DNA of 59,164 nt from Achromobacter insuavis (GCF_902859645.1 NZ_CADIJR010000041.1:1-59164), one strand, 5' to 3'; numbered from the stretch's first letter, positions 30,755 through 41,785 are shown. Numbers and translations are program-made. The notes: generated by a model from the letters alone, not told the origin.

Positions 30755-31603
30755 ATGGCTGAACGGGTGCTCTTCATCGGCTGCGGCGATCTCGGCCAGC
30801 GCGCCGCGCGCCTTTTCCTGGCCCGCGGCGACGAGGTCCACGCGCTGCGCCGCCATCCGCCCGCCGGCGACGCCAGCGGCATCCGCTGGCTGCAAGGCGA
30901 CATCACCCGGCCCGACGGCCTGCCCGCCCTGCCGGCCGGCGTCACCCGTGTCGTCCACGTCGCCACCGCCGGCGCGCGCGATCCCGCGGCCTACCGCGGC
31001 GTCTTCGTCGACGGCCTGAAACACGCGCTGGACGCGCTCGACACGTCCCGCGTCGAACGCATCGTGTTCGTCTCCTCCAGCGCGGTGTATGGCGAGCATC
31101 ATGGCGACTGGGTCACCGAAGACACCCCCACCGCGCCGCAAGGCTTCAATGGCCGCATCCTGCTGGAAGCCGAAGCGCTGCTGGCCGCGCAGGCGCTGCC
31201 CCACACCACCCTGCGTTTCGCCGGCCTGTATGGCCCCGGCCGCCTGCAACTGATCGAACGGCTGCGCGCCGGCGACGCGCGCGCGCCGAGCCAGCCGCCG
31301 CACTGGGCCAACCGCATCCACATCGACGACGCCGCCGCCGCCATCGCGCACGTGGCGTTGCTGCCCGAGGCGCAGCCGGTCTACATCGGCTGCGACGACA
31401 CCCCGCTGCCGCTGCATGAACTGTATGCGGACCTGGCGCGCCTGATCGGCGCGCCGGCCCCGGCCGAAGGCCCCGCGCCTGCCGGCATCGGCAGCAAGAA
31501 GCTCAGCAACGCCCGGCTGCGCGCCAGCGGACTGACGCTGCAATGGCCCGACTCGCGCGCCGGCTACGCCGCGCTGCTGGCGGACGCGGCCTCGCCGGCA
31601 TAG
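30755..31603 (+). CDS. YeeZ-like NAD(P)-binding epimerase/reductase
   Basis: A 282-aa Rossmann protein beginning RVLFIGCGDLGQRAARLFLA (GxGxxG). The extended-SDR pattern is modified: VFVSSSAVYGEHHGDWVTED contains the Ser and Tyr, but the usual YxxxK lysine is absent (YGEHH). That loss is typical of the YeeZ/atypical SDR group. The second block RFAGLYGPGR is family-standard. Function is unknown. It follows ETF-QO by 14 nt and may be co-transcribed. Confidence 0.82.
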   Translation: MAERVLFIGCGDLGQRAARLFLARGDEVHALRRHPPAGDASGIRWLQGDITRPDGLPALPAGVTRVVHVATAGARDPAAYRGVFVDGLKHALDALDTSRVERIVFVSSSAVYGEHHGDWVTEDTPTAPQGFNGRILLEAEALLAAQALPHTTLRFAGLYGPGRLQLIERLRAGDARAPSQPPHWANRIHIDDAAAAIAHVALLPEAQPVYIGCDDTPLPLHELYADLARLIGAPAPAEGPAPAGIGSKKLSNARLRASGLTLQWPDSRAGYAALLADAASPA

Positions 31604-31674
31604 TTCGACCCACACCGAATCGTCGACGGCGTGACGCGGCGATACTGGCTTGTCCAGACCCGTCCCGCGCCGCC

Positions 31675-32808
31675 ATGTCCATCCCTGCCCCGCTCGATCC
31701 GCTCCAGGCGGTGACGCACGCCAATCCCTACCCCTATTACGCCGCGCTGGCCAGGGAGCGTCCGCTGTATCACGACACGCGGCTGGGCCTGTGGGTCGCC
31801 AGCGGGCCGCAGGCGATCCTGGCGCTCATGCGCCATCCCGCCGCCCGCGTGCGCCCCGTCGCCGAGCCGGTGCCGCAAGGCATCGCGGCGGGTCCGGCCG
31901 GCCAGTTGTTCGGCCGCTTCCTGCGGATGCGCGACGGGCCTTCGCAAGCCCTGCTCAAACCCTTGCTGAGCGACTTCCTCGCGCAACAGGCGCGGCACGC
32001 GCGCGATCCGGCGTGGCCGCGGCTGGATGCGGGGCAGGATACGAAGCGCGGCCCCGACGCGGCCGCCATCGACCGCTTCCTGTCCGCCGCGCCGGTGCTG
32101 GCGCAGGCCTGTTTCATCGGCCTGCCCGATACCCTCGCGGCTGACTGCGCGCGCGATATCGGCGACCTCCTGGCGGCGTTGCCGCCCGCCGCGCCAGGCG
32201 ACCGGATCGCGGCCGGGCACGCGGCCGCCGAACGGCTGGCCGCGCGGCTGCGCGCCCACCAGGACGATCCCGACGCCGCCCCGGCGCTGCGCGAATTGCG
32301 GCGCCAGGGCATCGACGCGGGCCTGGATCCCGCGCTGCTGGCCGCCAACCTGGCGGGGCTGCTGTTCCAGTCCTGTGACGCTGGCGCCGGGCTGCTCGGC
32401 AACGCGCTGCTGCGAGCCGGCCGCCATGCCATCGCGACGGACCTGGCTTTCGCGGATGCGCTGGCGCTGGTTGACGCGACGCTGCGCGACGATCCGCCCA
32501 TCCACAACACCCGCCGCTTCCTGGCCGAGGCCATCGACGTCGACGGCCAACACCTCGAGGCTGGCGCCACGGTGCTGCTAGTGCTGGCCGCCGCGGCCAC
32601 GGCGCAACCCGACGCGCACTGGACCTTCGGCGCCCTGGGCCACGCCTGCCCCGGTCGGGAGCTGGCGCGGCGGCACGCGGCGGGCGCGCTGGTCCACCTG
32701 CTGCGCGCCGGCGTCGATGGCCGCGCCCTGGCGGCGCGCCCGCGCTATCGCCCGCTGCCCAACGCCCGCATTCCCCAATTTGATTTCACCGAGGAGCCCA
32801 CCCCATGA
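31675..32808 (+). CDS. Degenerate cytochrome P450-like protein
   Basis: A 377-aa protein starting at the ATG at 31675. The heme-thiolate loop is clear: FGALGHACPGRELAR, with Cys325 as the predicted ligand. The K-helix ExxR motif is broken: the position reads A268-T-L-R271 (DATLRDDPP), so the invariant Glu is missing. The I-helix, normally with an acid-alcohol pair, reads FQSCDAGAGLL around residues 231-240 and lacks the Thr. The N-terminal HANPYPYYAALARERPLYHD is typical of bacterial class I P450s. It overlaps the ABM-like gene by 4 nt. It may be a heme protein with altered chemistry, or a decaying gene with an intact frame. Confidence 0.8.
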   Translation: MSIPAPLDPLQAVTHANPYPYYAALARERPLYHDTRLGLWVASGPQAILALMRHPAARVRPVAEPVPQGIAAGPAGQLFGRFLRMRDGPSQALLKPLLSDFLAQQARHARDPAWPRLDAGQDTKRGPDAAAIDRFLSAAPVLAQACFIGLPDTLAADCARDIGDLLAALPPAAPGDRIAAGHAAAERLAARLRAHQDDPDAAPALRELRRQGIDAGLDPALLAANLAGLLFQSCDAGAGLLGNALLRAGRHAIATDLAFADALALVDATLRDDPPIHNTRRFLAEAIDVDGQHLEAGATVLLVLAAAATAQPDAHWTFGALGHACPGRELARRHAAGALVHLLRAGVDGRALAARPRYRPLPNARIPQFDFTEEPTP

Positions 32809-33149
32809 TCGCCGTGATATTCGAAGTCGAGCCCACCGACGGCAACCCCGCGCCCTATCTGCACATCGCCGCGGGGCTGATCGACGAACTCAAGACCATC
32901 GACGGCTTCATCTCCGTCGAACGCTTCCAGAGCCTGAGCACGCCGGACAAGCTGCTGTCCTTGTCGTTCTGGCGCGACGAGGACGCGGTGCGGCGCTGGC
33001 GCACGCTGGATTCGCACCGCCGCGCCCAGGAGGCGGGACGGGGAGGCGTGTTCGCCAACTACCGCCTGCGCGTCGCCCAGGTGCTGCGCGACTACGGCAT
33101 GCAGGCGCGCGACGAGGCGCCGCAAGACAGCCGCGCGCGCCACGGCTGA
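32805..33149 (+). CDS. Antibiotic biosynthesis monooxygenase (ABM) fold protein
   Basis: A 114-aa dimeric ferredoxin-like-fold protein: MIAVIFEVEPTDGNPAPYL opening, the central TIDGFISVERFQSLS and LLSLSFWRDEDAVRRWR, as in the ABM/heme-degrading-like superfamily. The ATGA overlap with the P450-like gene implies coupling. Members include cofactor-free oxygenases and heme-degrading enzymes. A partnership with the P450-like protein is inference. The C-terminus (ARDEAPQDSRARHG) is unstructured. Confidence 0.82.
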   Translation: MIAVIFEVEPTDGNPAPYLHIAAGLIDELKTIDGFISVERFQSLSTPDKLLSLSFWRDEDAVRRWRTLDSHRRAQEAGRGGVFANYRLRVAQVLRDYGMQARDEAPQDSRARHG

Positions 33150-33277
33150 GCGGGCGCCGGTCCCGCCCGGACCGGTCTCGCGGCGACCGCGGGCAGGCGC
33201 GCCGCGTTACAGTTGGGCCGATTACGGCGGCCCGGCTGTCCGTTACCATTGCTCCACCGCCGCTTTCGCGCCCATTC

Positions 33278-34159
33278 ATGCCCACCGCCGCCCACGCCCG
33301 CCCCACCCCGCTGCAAGTCGATCTGGCGCGCCTGATTGCGCAGGACATCGTGGCCCGGCGCTACGCCCCCGGCGCCCACCTGTCCGAGGAAGCGCTGGCC
33401 GCGGGCTACGAGGTCTCGCGCACGCCGGTGCGAGGCGCCCTGCGGCTGCTGGCGACGCAGGGCCTGATTACGCATCGGCCCAACAGCGGCTACACCGTGG
33501 CCGAGAACGCCGCCCTGGCCACGCCGGCCATCGCCGGCGCCGGGCCGACCCAGAACGAACTCTATCGGCGCCTGATCGACGACCGCGCCACGCGCGCGCT
33601 GCCCGACCAGTTCACCGAGCGCGAACTGCTGCAACGCTATCCCGCGCCGCGCAGCGTGCTGGCCAAGACCCTGCTGCAACTGTCGGCCGACGGCCTGATC
33701 GAGAAGCGCAAGGGCCACGGCTGGCAGTTCGCGCCGTCGCTGGAGAACCGCGAGGCGCTCAACGAGAGCTACCGGTTCCGCATGACGATCGAGTGCGCCG
33801 GCCTGCTGGAGCCCTCCTTCAAGCTCGACCGCGACGCCCTGGCGCGCATGCGCGCCGCGCATGAAACGCTGATCCAGCGCGACGACGCCGACATCTCCGC
33901 CACCGAGTTCTTCAGCCTGAACGCCTCGTTCCATGAAATGCTGGCGCGATTCTCGGGCAACCGCTACATCCTGCAGGCGGTGCAGCAGCAGAACCAGTTG
34001 CGCCGCCTGGAAGAACACGCCGCGTTCTACCGCGATGCCCGCTTCGTCAATTCCAGCAACGAGCACCTGCGGATCATCGAGGCCCTTGAAGCCGGCGACC
34101 AGGAATGGGCCTCGCAGCTCATGCGCCGCCACCTGAAGACCTCGCAGCAGCAATCCTGA
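33278..34159 (+). CDS. GntR/FadR-type regulator with two winged-helix domains
   Basis: A 293-aa protein from the ATG at 33278. The first winged helix (about residues 14-75) contains LSEEALAAGYEVSRTPVRGA and GLITHRPNSGYTV. A second winged-helix-like unit (about 92-152) follows, with FTERELLQRYPAPRSVLAKT and GLIEKRKGHGWQF. An FCD-type helical effector domain occupies residues 155-290 (NESYRFRMTIECAGLLEPSF). Ordinary FCD regulators have one DNA-binding domain. The gene lies just upstream of the aminotransferase, whose leader carries a TTGTATT/AATACAA inverted repeat, a GntR-like site. Confidence 0.85.
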   Translation: MPTAAHARPTPLQVDLARLIAQDIVARRYAPGAHLSEEALAAGYEVSRTPVRGALRLLATQGLITHRPNSGYTVAENAALATPAIAGAGPTQNELYRRLIDDRATRALPDQFTERELLQRYPAPRSVLAKTLLQLSADGLIEKRKGHGWQFAPSLENREALNESYRFRMTIECAGLLEPSFKLDRDALARMRAAHETLIQRDDADISATEFFSLNASFHEMLARFSGNRYILQAVQQQNQLRRLEEHAAFYRDARFVNSSNEHLRIIEALEAGDQEWASQLMRRHLKTSQQQS

Positions 34160-34264
34160 TCCGCGCCGCCGCCACGCGGCGACTTTCCCTGCCTTTGCCT
34201 CGGCATGCCCGTTGATTGGGGTCGCTTTCACGCGCCCATCGGTCTGGGCGGGTTTCGCCTCAAA

Positions 34265-34290
34265 TTGTATTTTTCTTTTTATTAATACAA
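34265..34290. promoter_or_regulatory. GntR-like inverted repeat before the aminotransferase gene
   Basis: TTGTATT and AATACAA are separated by 12 bp in an AT-rich island 37 nt upstream of the start codon. The half sites resemble the TTGT/ACAA halves of FCD-type GntR operators. The adjacent gntR product is the obvious candidate binder (inference). Confidence 0.5.
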
Positions 34291-34326
34291 AATAGGCAAA
34301 CCCCAACTCCTCCCGACAGGACGCCC

Positions 34327-35655
34327 ATGACTTCGCCCGCCCCCGCCACGCCGATCAACGCCGATGCCTTCTGGATGCCGTTCACCGCCAACCGGCGCTA
34401 CAAGCGCGACCCGGTGCTGTTCAGCGCGGCCGAGGGCATGCACTACATCCGCCCGGACGGCCGCCGCGTGCTCGATGGCATCGCCGGCCTGTGGTGCGTC
34501 AACGCCGGCCATCGCCGGCCCGAAATCGTCGAGGCCATCGCGCGCACCGCCTACGAGCTGGACTACGCGCCGTCGTTCCAGATGAGCCATCCGCTGGCGT
34601 TCGAGCTGGCCGAAAAGCTGTGTGAGGAGGCGCCCGCCGGGTTTTCCAATGTATTTTTCTCCAACTCCGGATCCGAGGCCGTCGATACCGCCCTCAAGAT
34701 CGCATTGGGTTATCACCGCGCGCGCGGCGAGGGCCAGCGCGTGCGCCTGATCGGCCGCGAGCGTTCGTATCATGGCGTGGGGTTCGGCGGCCTGTCGGTC
34801 TCGGGCATCGGCGGCCACCGCAAGCCGTTCGGCAACCTGCTGCCCTATGTCGACCACCTGCCGCATACCTATGACCGCGAGCAGATGGCCTACACCCGCG
34901 GCCAACCCGACTGGGGCGCGCACCTGGCCGACGTGCTCGAACGCATCGTCGCGCTGCACGACGCCTCCACCATCGCCGCCGTCATCGTCGAACCGGTGGC
35001 CGGCTCGACCGGCCTGCTGGTGCCGCCGCGCGGCTACCTGCAGAAGCTGCGGCAGATCTGCGATGCGCACGGCATCCTGCTGATCTTCGACGAAGTGATC
35101 TGCGCCTTCGGCCGCATCGACGGCGCCTTCGCCTCGGCGCATTTCGGCGTCACGCCCGATCTCATCACCAGCGCCAAGGGGCTGACCAACGGCGCCATCC
35201 CGATGGGCGCGACGCTGGTGCGCCAGCACGTCTACGATGCCTTCATGCAGGGCCCGGACAGCGCCATCGAACTGGCGCACGGCTACACCTACTCGGGCCA
35301 CCCGGTGGCCTGCGCGGCCGGGCTGGCGATGCTGGACATCTGCCGCCGCGACGGCCTGTTCCAGCGCAGCCGCGACCTGTGGCGCTATTGGGAAGACGCG
35401 GCCCACGGCCTCAAGGGCCTGCCGCACGTGGTGGACATCCGCAACATCGGCCTGCTGGCCGCGATCGAACTGGCGCCGCTGGCGGGCAAGCCGGGGCAGC
35501 GCGGCTATGCCGTGCACCAGGCCTGCCTGGAACGCGGCTGCCTGATCCGTTCGGCGGGCGACACCATGCTGCTGTCGCCCCCGCTCATCATCGAACCCGC
35601 GCAGATCGACGAACTGTTCGCCGTGCTGGCGCAGGTGCTGCGCGCCGGCGACTGA
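34327..35655 (+). CDS. Class III omega-aminotransferase (beta-alanine:pyruvate type)
   Basis: A 442-aa PLP enzyme from the ATG at 34327. The opening WMPFTANRRYKRDPVL is typical of omega-amino-acid:pyruvate transaminases. FSNSGSEAVDTALKIAL binds the cofactor phosphate, IFDEVICAFGRIDG contains the Asp that contacts the PLP pyridine nitrogen, and SAKGLTNGAIPMGA holds the Schiff-base Lys284. It moves the amino group from an omega-amino acid to pyruvate. It may feed the malonate/methylmalonate-semialdehyde dehydrogenase encoded at 46.4 kb. Control by the adjacent GntR protein is likely. Confidence 0.88.
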   Translation: MTSPAPATPINADAFWMPFTANRRYKRDPVLFSAAEGMHYIRPDGRRVLDGIAGLWCVNAGHRRPEIVEAIARTAYELDYAPSFQMSHPLAFELAEKLCEEAPAGFSNVFFSNSGSEAVDTALKIALGYHRARGEGQRVRLIGRERSYHGVGFGGLSVSGIGGHRKPFGNLLPYVDHLPHTYDREQMAYTRGQPDWGAHLADVLERIVALHDASTIAAVIVEPVAGSTGLLVPPRGYLQKLRQICDAHGILLIFDEVICAFGRIDGAFASAHFGVTPDLITSAKGLTNGAIPMGATLVRQHVYDAFMQGPDSAIELAHGYTYSGHPVACAAGLAMLDICRRDGLFQRSRDLWRYWEDAAHGLKGLPHVVDIRNIGLLAAIELAPLAGKPGQRGYAVHQACLERGCLIRSAGDTMLLSPPLIIEPAQIDELFAVLAQVLRAGD

Positions 35656-35718
35656 CGCGGCGCTGCGGGGTCAGGGCGGCATGGGCTGCCCCTTGCGGAC
35701 CCGCGGCCCCGCTGCCGG

Positions 35719-36729
35719 TCAACCCAGGTGGCGCGCCACGGCCTCGACCACCCGGCGCACGTCGGCCGCCGACACGTCCAGGTGCGTCACCAGGCGCGTC
35801 GGACCGCCGTAGACCGCGCGCATCAGGATGCCGTCGGCCGCCAGCGCGGCGGTCAGGGCCTCGCACCGCGCCGGCTCGAATTCCGCGAACACCATGTTGG
35901 TGTCCTGGCTCAGGACCCGCACGCCGGCGATGCCGCGCAGGCCGTCGGCCAGCAGGCGCGCGTTGGCGTGATCTTCCGCCAGGCGCTCGACGTTATGTTC
36001 CAGCGCGTACAGGCAGGCCGCGGCCAGCACGCCCGACTGACGCAGGCCGCCACCCAGCACCTTGCGCCAGCGGCGCGCGCGGGCGATCAGCTCGGCGCTG
36101 CCCACCAGCACGGAACCGACCGGCGCGCCCAGGCCCTTGGAAAAGCAGATCGACACCGAATCGAACGGCGCGCACATCTCGGCCAGCGGCTTGCCGCTGG
36201 CGACGGCGGCGTTGAACACGCGCGCGCCGTCCAGGTGCGTGGCCAGGCCATGGCCGCGGGCCCAGTCAGTCGCCGCGCGCACGTAATCCGCCGGAATCAG
36301 TTTGCCGTGGAAGGTGTTCTCCAGCGCCAGCAAACGGGTGCGGGCGAAGTGCGGGTCGCCTTCGGGCTTGAGCGCCGCCGCCAGCTTGTCCAGCGGCAGC
36401 GAGCCATCCTCGGCGTGTTCGATGGGCTGGGGCTGGATGCTGGCCAACACCGCGGCGCCGCCGCCCTCGTATTTATAGGTGTGGGCCTGCTGGCCCACCA
36501 GGTACTCGTCGCCGCGTTCGCAATGGGCCATCAAGCCGGCCAGATTGCTCTGCGTGCCAGACGGGAAGAACAGGCCCGCGGCCTTGCCCGCGCGCTCGGC
36601 AACCGCCTGCTGCAGCTGGATGACGGTGGGGTCGTCGCCCATCACGTCATCGCCCAGCGGCGCGCTGACCATGGCCTGCAACATGGCCGGGGACGGCCGG
36701 GTGACGGTATCACTGCGCAAATCGATCAT
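35719..36729 (-). CDS. ltaE: Low-specificity L-threonine aldolase
   Basis: A 336-aa fold-type I PLP enzyme: MIDLRSDTVTRPSPAML opening, FPSGTQSNLAGLMAH, THLDGARVFNAAV with Asp167, and the Schiff-base Lys198 in CFSKGLGAPVGS. It splits threonine or allo-threonine to glycine and acetaldehyde. AAGGAAG precedes the ATG. The EamA-type exporter gene lies 42 nt upstream on the same strand, which suggests co-transcription. Confidence 0.93.
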   Translation of the reverse strand: MIDLRSDTVTRPSPAMLQAMVSAPLGDDVMGDDPTVIQLQQAVAERAGKAAGLFFPSGTQSNLAGLMAHCERGDEYLVGQQAHTYKYEGGGAAVLASIQPQPIEHAEDGSLPLDKLAAALKPEGDPHFARTRLLALENTFHGKLIPADYVRAATDWARGHGLATHLDGARVFNAAVASGKPLAEMCAPFDSVSICFSKGLGAPVGSVLVGSAELIARARRWRKVLGGGLRQSGVLAAACLYALEHNVERLAEDHANARLLADGLRGIAGVRVLSQDTNMVFAEFEPARCEALTAALAADGILMRAVYGGPTRLVTHLDVSAADVRRVVEAVARHLG

Positions 36730-36771
36730 GAAGCTTCCTTGAAGGAAAACGGAATCCGGTAAACGGGCCGG

Positions 36772-37659
36772 TCAGCCCGCGCGCGCGGTGGGCGCCGCGC
36801 GGCTCACGACAAAAATGCCGGCGAGGATCAGGGCCATGCCGCCCAGCTCGACCGGCGACGGACGTTCGGACAGCACCGCCCAGGCCATCAGCATCGCCAC
36901 CACCGGCACGCCCAGGCTCGACAGGCCCGCGATGGAGGCCGGCACGCGCCGCACCACCTGCAGCCACAGCAGCCAGCCGGCGGCGGTGGCGATCAGCACG
37001 ATGTAGGTCATGCCGGTCCACAGCTGCCAGCCCCATTGCGGCGCGATCTGCGGCACCAGCCAGGCCACCGGCGTCATCACCAGCCCGCCGAACAGCATCT
37101 GCCAGGCGGTGAACGTCATCACGTCGGGCGCGTGGCGCTCGAACATGCGCTTGGACAGCACCGTGCCCACGCCCCAGCACAGGCCGCTGCCCAGCCCCAG
37201 CAGCACCGGCCGCATTTCGCCCACGCCATGCCAGGGTTCGATGAACAGCACCAGGCCGATCGCGGCCAGGCCGATGCCGATGCCATGGCGCGCCGTCGGC
37301 CGCTCGCCCAGCAGGCCCCAGGCGAACAGCACCACCCAGAACGGCATGGTGTAGGCCATCAATGACACCTTGCCGACGCCGCCCGACACCAGCGCCGTCT
37401 GCACGAAGCCCTGGAAACCCGCGGTCTGGGTCAGGCCGATCAGCAGGGTCAGCTTCCAGGGCGGCAGGGCCAGCGGCCGCCGGGTCGCGGCCGCCAGCGC
37501 GAACAGCACCAGCGCGCCGGTCACGTAGCGCAGCGCCACGAAATCGAAGGGGCCGATGTAGGGCACGATCAGCTTCATCGCGATCCAGCTGCCCGCCCAC
37601 ACGAGGATGGTGCTGAACATCAGGGCTAGCCCTGCGCGATCGAAACTGCTGCGGCTCAC
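36772..37659 (-). CDS. EamA/DMT family exporter
   Basis: A 295-aa protein with ten predicted membrane helices in two EamA repeats (first repeat from LALMFSTILVWAGSWIAMKL; second from GVGTVLSKRMFERHAPDVMT). The start is a GTG at 37659, since GGAG lies 8 nt upstream and a longer in-frame ATG (37728) would run into the acs terminator. The family exports amino acids or metabolites. Its place before ltaE makes threonine or a related amino acid a reasonable but unproven substrate. Confidence 0.85.
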   Translation of the reverse strand: MSRSSFDRAGLALMFSTILVWAGSWIAMKLIVPYIGPFDFVALRYVTGALVLFALAAATRRPLALPPWKLTLLIGLTQTAGFQGFVQTALVSGGVGKVSLMAYTMPFWVVLFAWGLLGERPTARHGIGIGLAAIGLVLFIEPWHGVGEMRPVLLGLGSGLCWGVGTVLSKRMFERHAPDVMTFTAWQMLFGGLVMTPVAWLVPQIAPQWGWQLWTGMTYIVLIATAAGWLLWLQVVRRVPASIAGLSSLGVPVVAMLMAWAVLSERPSPVELGGMALILAGIFVVSRAAPTARAG

Positions 37660-37684
37660 GGCGGCGTCTCCAGTGGAAGTGGGA

Positions 37685-37729
37685 AAGAAAAAACGACGAT
37701 GCCCATGCCGGCAAACCGGCATGGGCATC
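37685..37729 (-). terminator. Rho-independent terminator of acs
   Basis: A 14-bp stem GATGCCCATGCCGG/CCGGCATGGGCATC with a 4-nt loop. On the minus strand it is followed by GTCGTTTTTTC. Confidence 0.88.
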
Positions 37730-37796
37730 TCGCATTATGCTCCCGTCGGGCCGGGAACCGTCCACGCCGTCCGCATGACGGACGGCGCGCGCCGCA

Positions 37797-39776
<1,980 letters not shown>

Positions 39777-39832
39777 GATCTTGTCTCCAATCTGTGATTC
39801 TGTTGTTGATGCCGCTTTATCTGACTGCCACT

Positions 39833-39848
39833 CGCAACCGTATCGCCA
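39833..39848 (-). promoter_or_regulatory. Possible sigma-54 (-24/-12) promoter for acs
   Basis: On the minus strand TGGCGATACGGTTGCG fits TGGC-N7-TTGC with correct GG-to-GC spacing. It would start transcription about 47 nt before the acs ATG. No good sigma-70 pair was found in the same gap. This is a pattern match only. Confidence 0.35.
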
Positions 39849-40040
39849 CGCTCTTACGGGCACCTTACGCAAAATACGGGCCACAGGCCCGTATCACCGC
39901 AACAGCGCGCACCGGCCACGGCGGGCAACGGCACCGACAACCTGACAGCGCAATACGCAAACGGCCCGACGCCGCGCTCCGCCTGGCGGCGCGGCGGCGT
40001 CCGGGACTTCATAAGAATATCAGTTGGCACGACGGCCCCG

Positions 40041-41381
40041 CTACGCCGTGCGGCGCGCCAGGCCGCGCGCCATGTCCACGCGCGACAGCAGGATCAGGCC
40101 GCCGACGAAGAACAGCCCGGTCACCAGGATCGCCAGGCGATGGTTGCCATGCGTGGCCCAGGTCACCAGGCCGTAGGTCAGCGGGCCGATGACCGCCGCC
40201 AGTTGCACCGCGAAGGTCCAGAGCGAAAAGAATTCCGCCAGGCGTCCGGCCGGCGCCAGCGCGCCGGTCATGGCGCGGCCCGCGCTCTGGGTCGTGCCCA
40301 TGCACAGTCCGGCCAGCGTCGCGGCCACCCAGAACACCGGCGCGGTCACGGCCGCATAGGCCACCAGCACCATCAGGATCCAGCCGCACAGCGTGATTGT
40401 CAGCGCCGGCTTGTGGCCGATGCGGTCCTGCACGTAGCCGAACGAGAACGCGCCCGCCGCCGCGCCGATGTTCACGGTGAACACCAGCAGCATGATCTGC
40501 GGCGTGGTGAAGCCCATGACCTCGGAGGCGTACACCGCCGCCAGCGTGATCACGACCGAGATGCCCGCCTGGTAGCAGGCGATGCACATCAGCAGCCGGC
40601 GGAACTCGGGGAAATGCTGGCCGGTCTCGCGCCAGGCGTAGGCCAGCCGCTTGAGCATGGCCAGCGTTTCCTGCCCCTGGCCGGAAGGCCGGGCGCGCTC
40701 GCGCAGCAGGAAGAACGACGGCAGCGCCGCCAGCGCGAACACCGCGCAGGTCACCAGGATGACGCGCGGCACGAAATGCTCGGCATCGAGCCCGTCGGCC
40801 TCGGCCAGCTTCACCACCACCAGCGACAGGCCCAACGTCAGCATGCCGCCGCAATAACCGAAGCTCCAGCCCCAGCCCGACACCCGGCCCAGCGCCGCCG
40901 GCTTGGCCAGTTCGGGCAGGAACGCCGCCACCACGGACTCGCCGACGCAATAGCAATAGTTGGACACGACGATGGCGGCCAGCGCCAGCCACACGTCGCC
41001 CGGCCCGGCCTGGGTCAGGACCAGGGTGGCGGCCACGCAGCCGGTGGTGCTGGCGTAGAGCAGCCGCCGCTTGCCGGCGCGGGCGTCGGCGCGCGCGCCC
41101 AGCGTGGGCATCGTCAACATGATGAGCAGATAGGACAGCGACAGCGCCGCGGTCCAGGCCAGCGTGGCCCAGGGCGCGCGGCCGCCGACCACGCCGACGA
41201 AATAGGTGCTGAACACCGCCGTGAGGATCACGGTGGTGTAGCCGGAATTGGCGAAGTCGTACATGGCCCAGGCCCAGACTTCGCGCTTGGCCACGCCGGG
41301 GTTCAGCGGACTCCTGTCCGCCTCCCCGCCGGCGGACGCGGCGGCGCCGGCAGGCGCCTGCCGCGGCGTTTCCTGGCTCAC
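40041..41381 (-). CDS. UMF1/Atg22-like MFS transporter
   Basis: A 446-aa major facilitator of the UMF1 branch. It carries the diagnostic KREVWAWAMYDFANSGYTTVI start and about twelve helices. The start is a GTG at 41381 whose first bases overlap the TGA of the upstream HbpS-like gene (GTGA), which forces translational coupling. In eukaryotes the Atg22 group exports amino acids from the vacuole; the bacterial substrates are unknown. It is the third gene of the prpE-HbpS-UMF1 unit. Confidence 0.88.
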   Translation of the reverse strand: MSQETPRQAPAGAAASAGGEADRSPLNPGVAKREVWAWAMYDFANSGYTTVILTAVFSTYFVGVVGGRAPWATLAWTAALSLSYLLIMLTMPTLGARADARAGKRRLLYASTTGCVAATLVLTQAGPGDVWLALAAIVVSNYCYCVGESVVAAFLPELAKPAALGRVSGWGWSFGYCGGMLTLGLSLVVVKLAEADGLDAEHFVPRVILVTCAVFALAALPSFFLLRERARPSGQGQETLAMLKRLAYAWRETGQHFPEFRRLLMCIACYQAGISVVITLAAVYASEVMGFTTPQIMLLVFTVNIGAAAGAFSFGYVQDRIGHKPALTITLCGWILMVLVAYAAVTAPVFWVAATLAGLCMGTTQSAGRAMTGALAPAGRLAEFFSLWTFAVQLAAVIGPLTYGLVTWATHGNHRLAILVTGLFFVGGLILLSRVDMARGLARRTA

Positions 41382-41785
41382 AGGCCCAGCGCGGCGATGC
41401 CAGCCTGGGCGATCTGGGCGTCCTCGGTGGACTTCACGCCCGACACGCCGACCGCGCCGACCACCTGGCCGTTGACCGTGATCGGCACGCCGCCTTCCAG
41501 CATGCCTTCGATCAGCGGCGCCGACAGGAAGGAATAGCGGCCGTTGTTGATGATTTCCTCGTAGACGCGCGATTCACGGCGGCCCAGGGCCGCGGTCTTG
41601 GCCTTGGCCGGCGCGATGTGCGAGGAAATGGGCGCCGCGTCGTCCAGGCGCAGCATGCCCAGCAGGTGGCCGCCATCGTCCGACACGGCGATGGTCACGG
41701 CCCACTTGTTCTGCAGGGCGTGTGCTTCGGCCGCGGCCAGGATTTTCTTGACGTCTTCGGCGTTCAGCACGGGTTTGGTGTTCAT
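41378..41785 (-). CDS. GlcG/HbpS family heme-binding protein
   Basis: A 135-aa protein of the GlcG/PduO-C/HbpS fold: VLNAEDVKKILAAAEAHA opening, WAVTIAVSDDGGHLLGMLRL, and EGGVPITVNGQVVGAVGVSG. There is no signal peptide. It overlaps prpE by ATGA on its 5' side and the UMF1 gene by GTGA on its 3' side, so all three are translated as a coupled unit. Family members bind heme or cobalamin-like ligands; no iron ligand can be proven here. Confidence 0.88.
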   Translation of the reverse strand: MNTKPVLNAEDVKKILAAAEAHALQNKWAVTIAVSDDGGHLLGMLRLDDAAPISSHIAPAKAKTAALGRRESRVYEEIINNGRYSFLSAPLIEGMLEGGVPITVNGQVVGAVGVSGVKSTEDAQIAQAGIAALGL

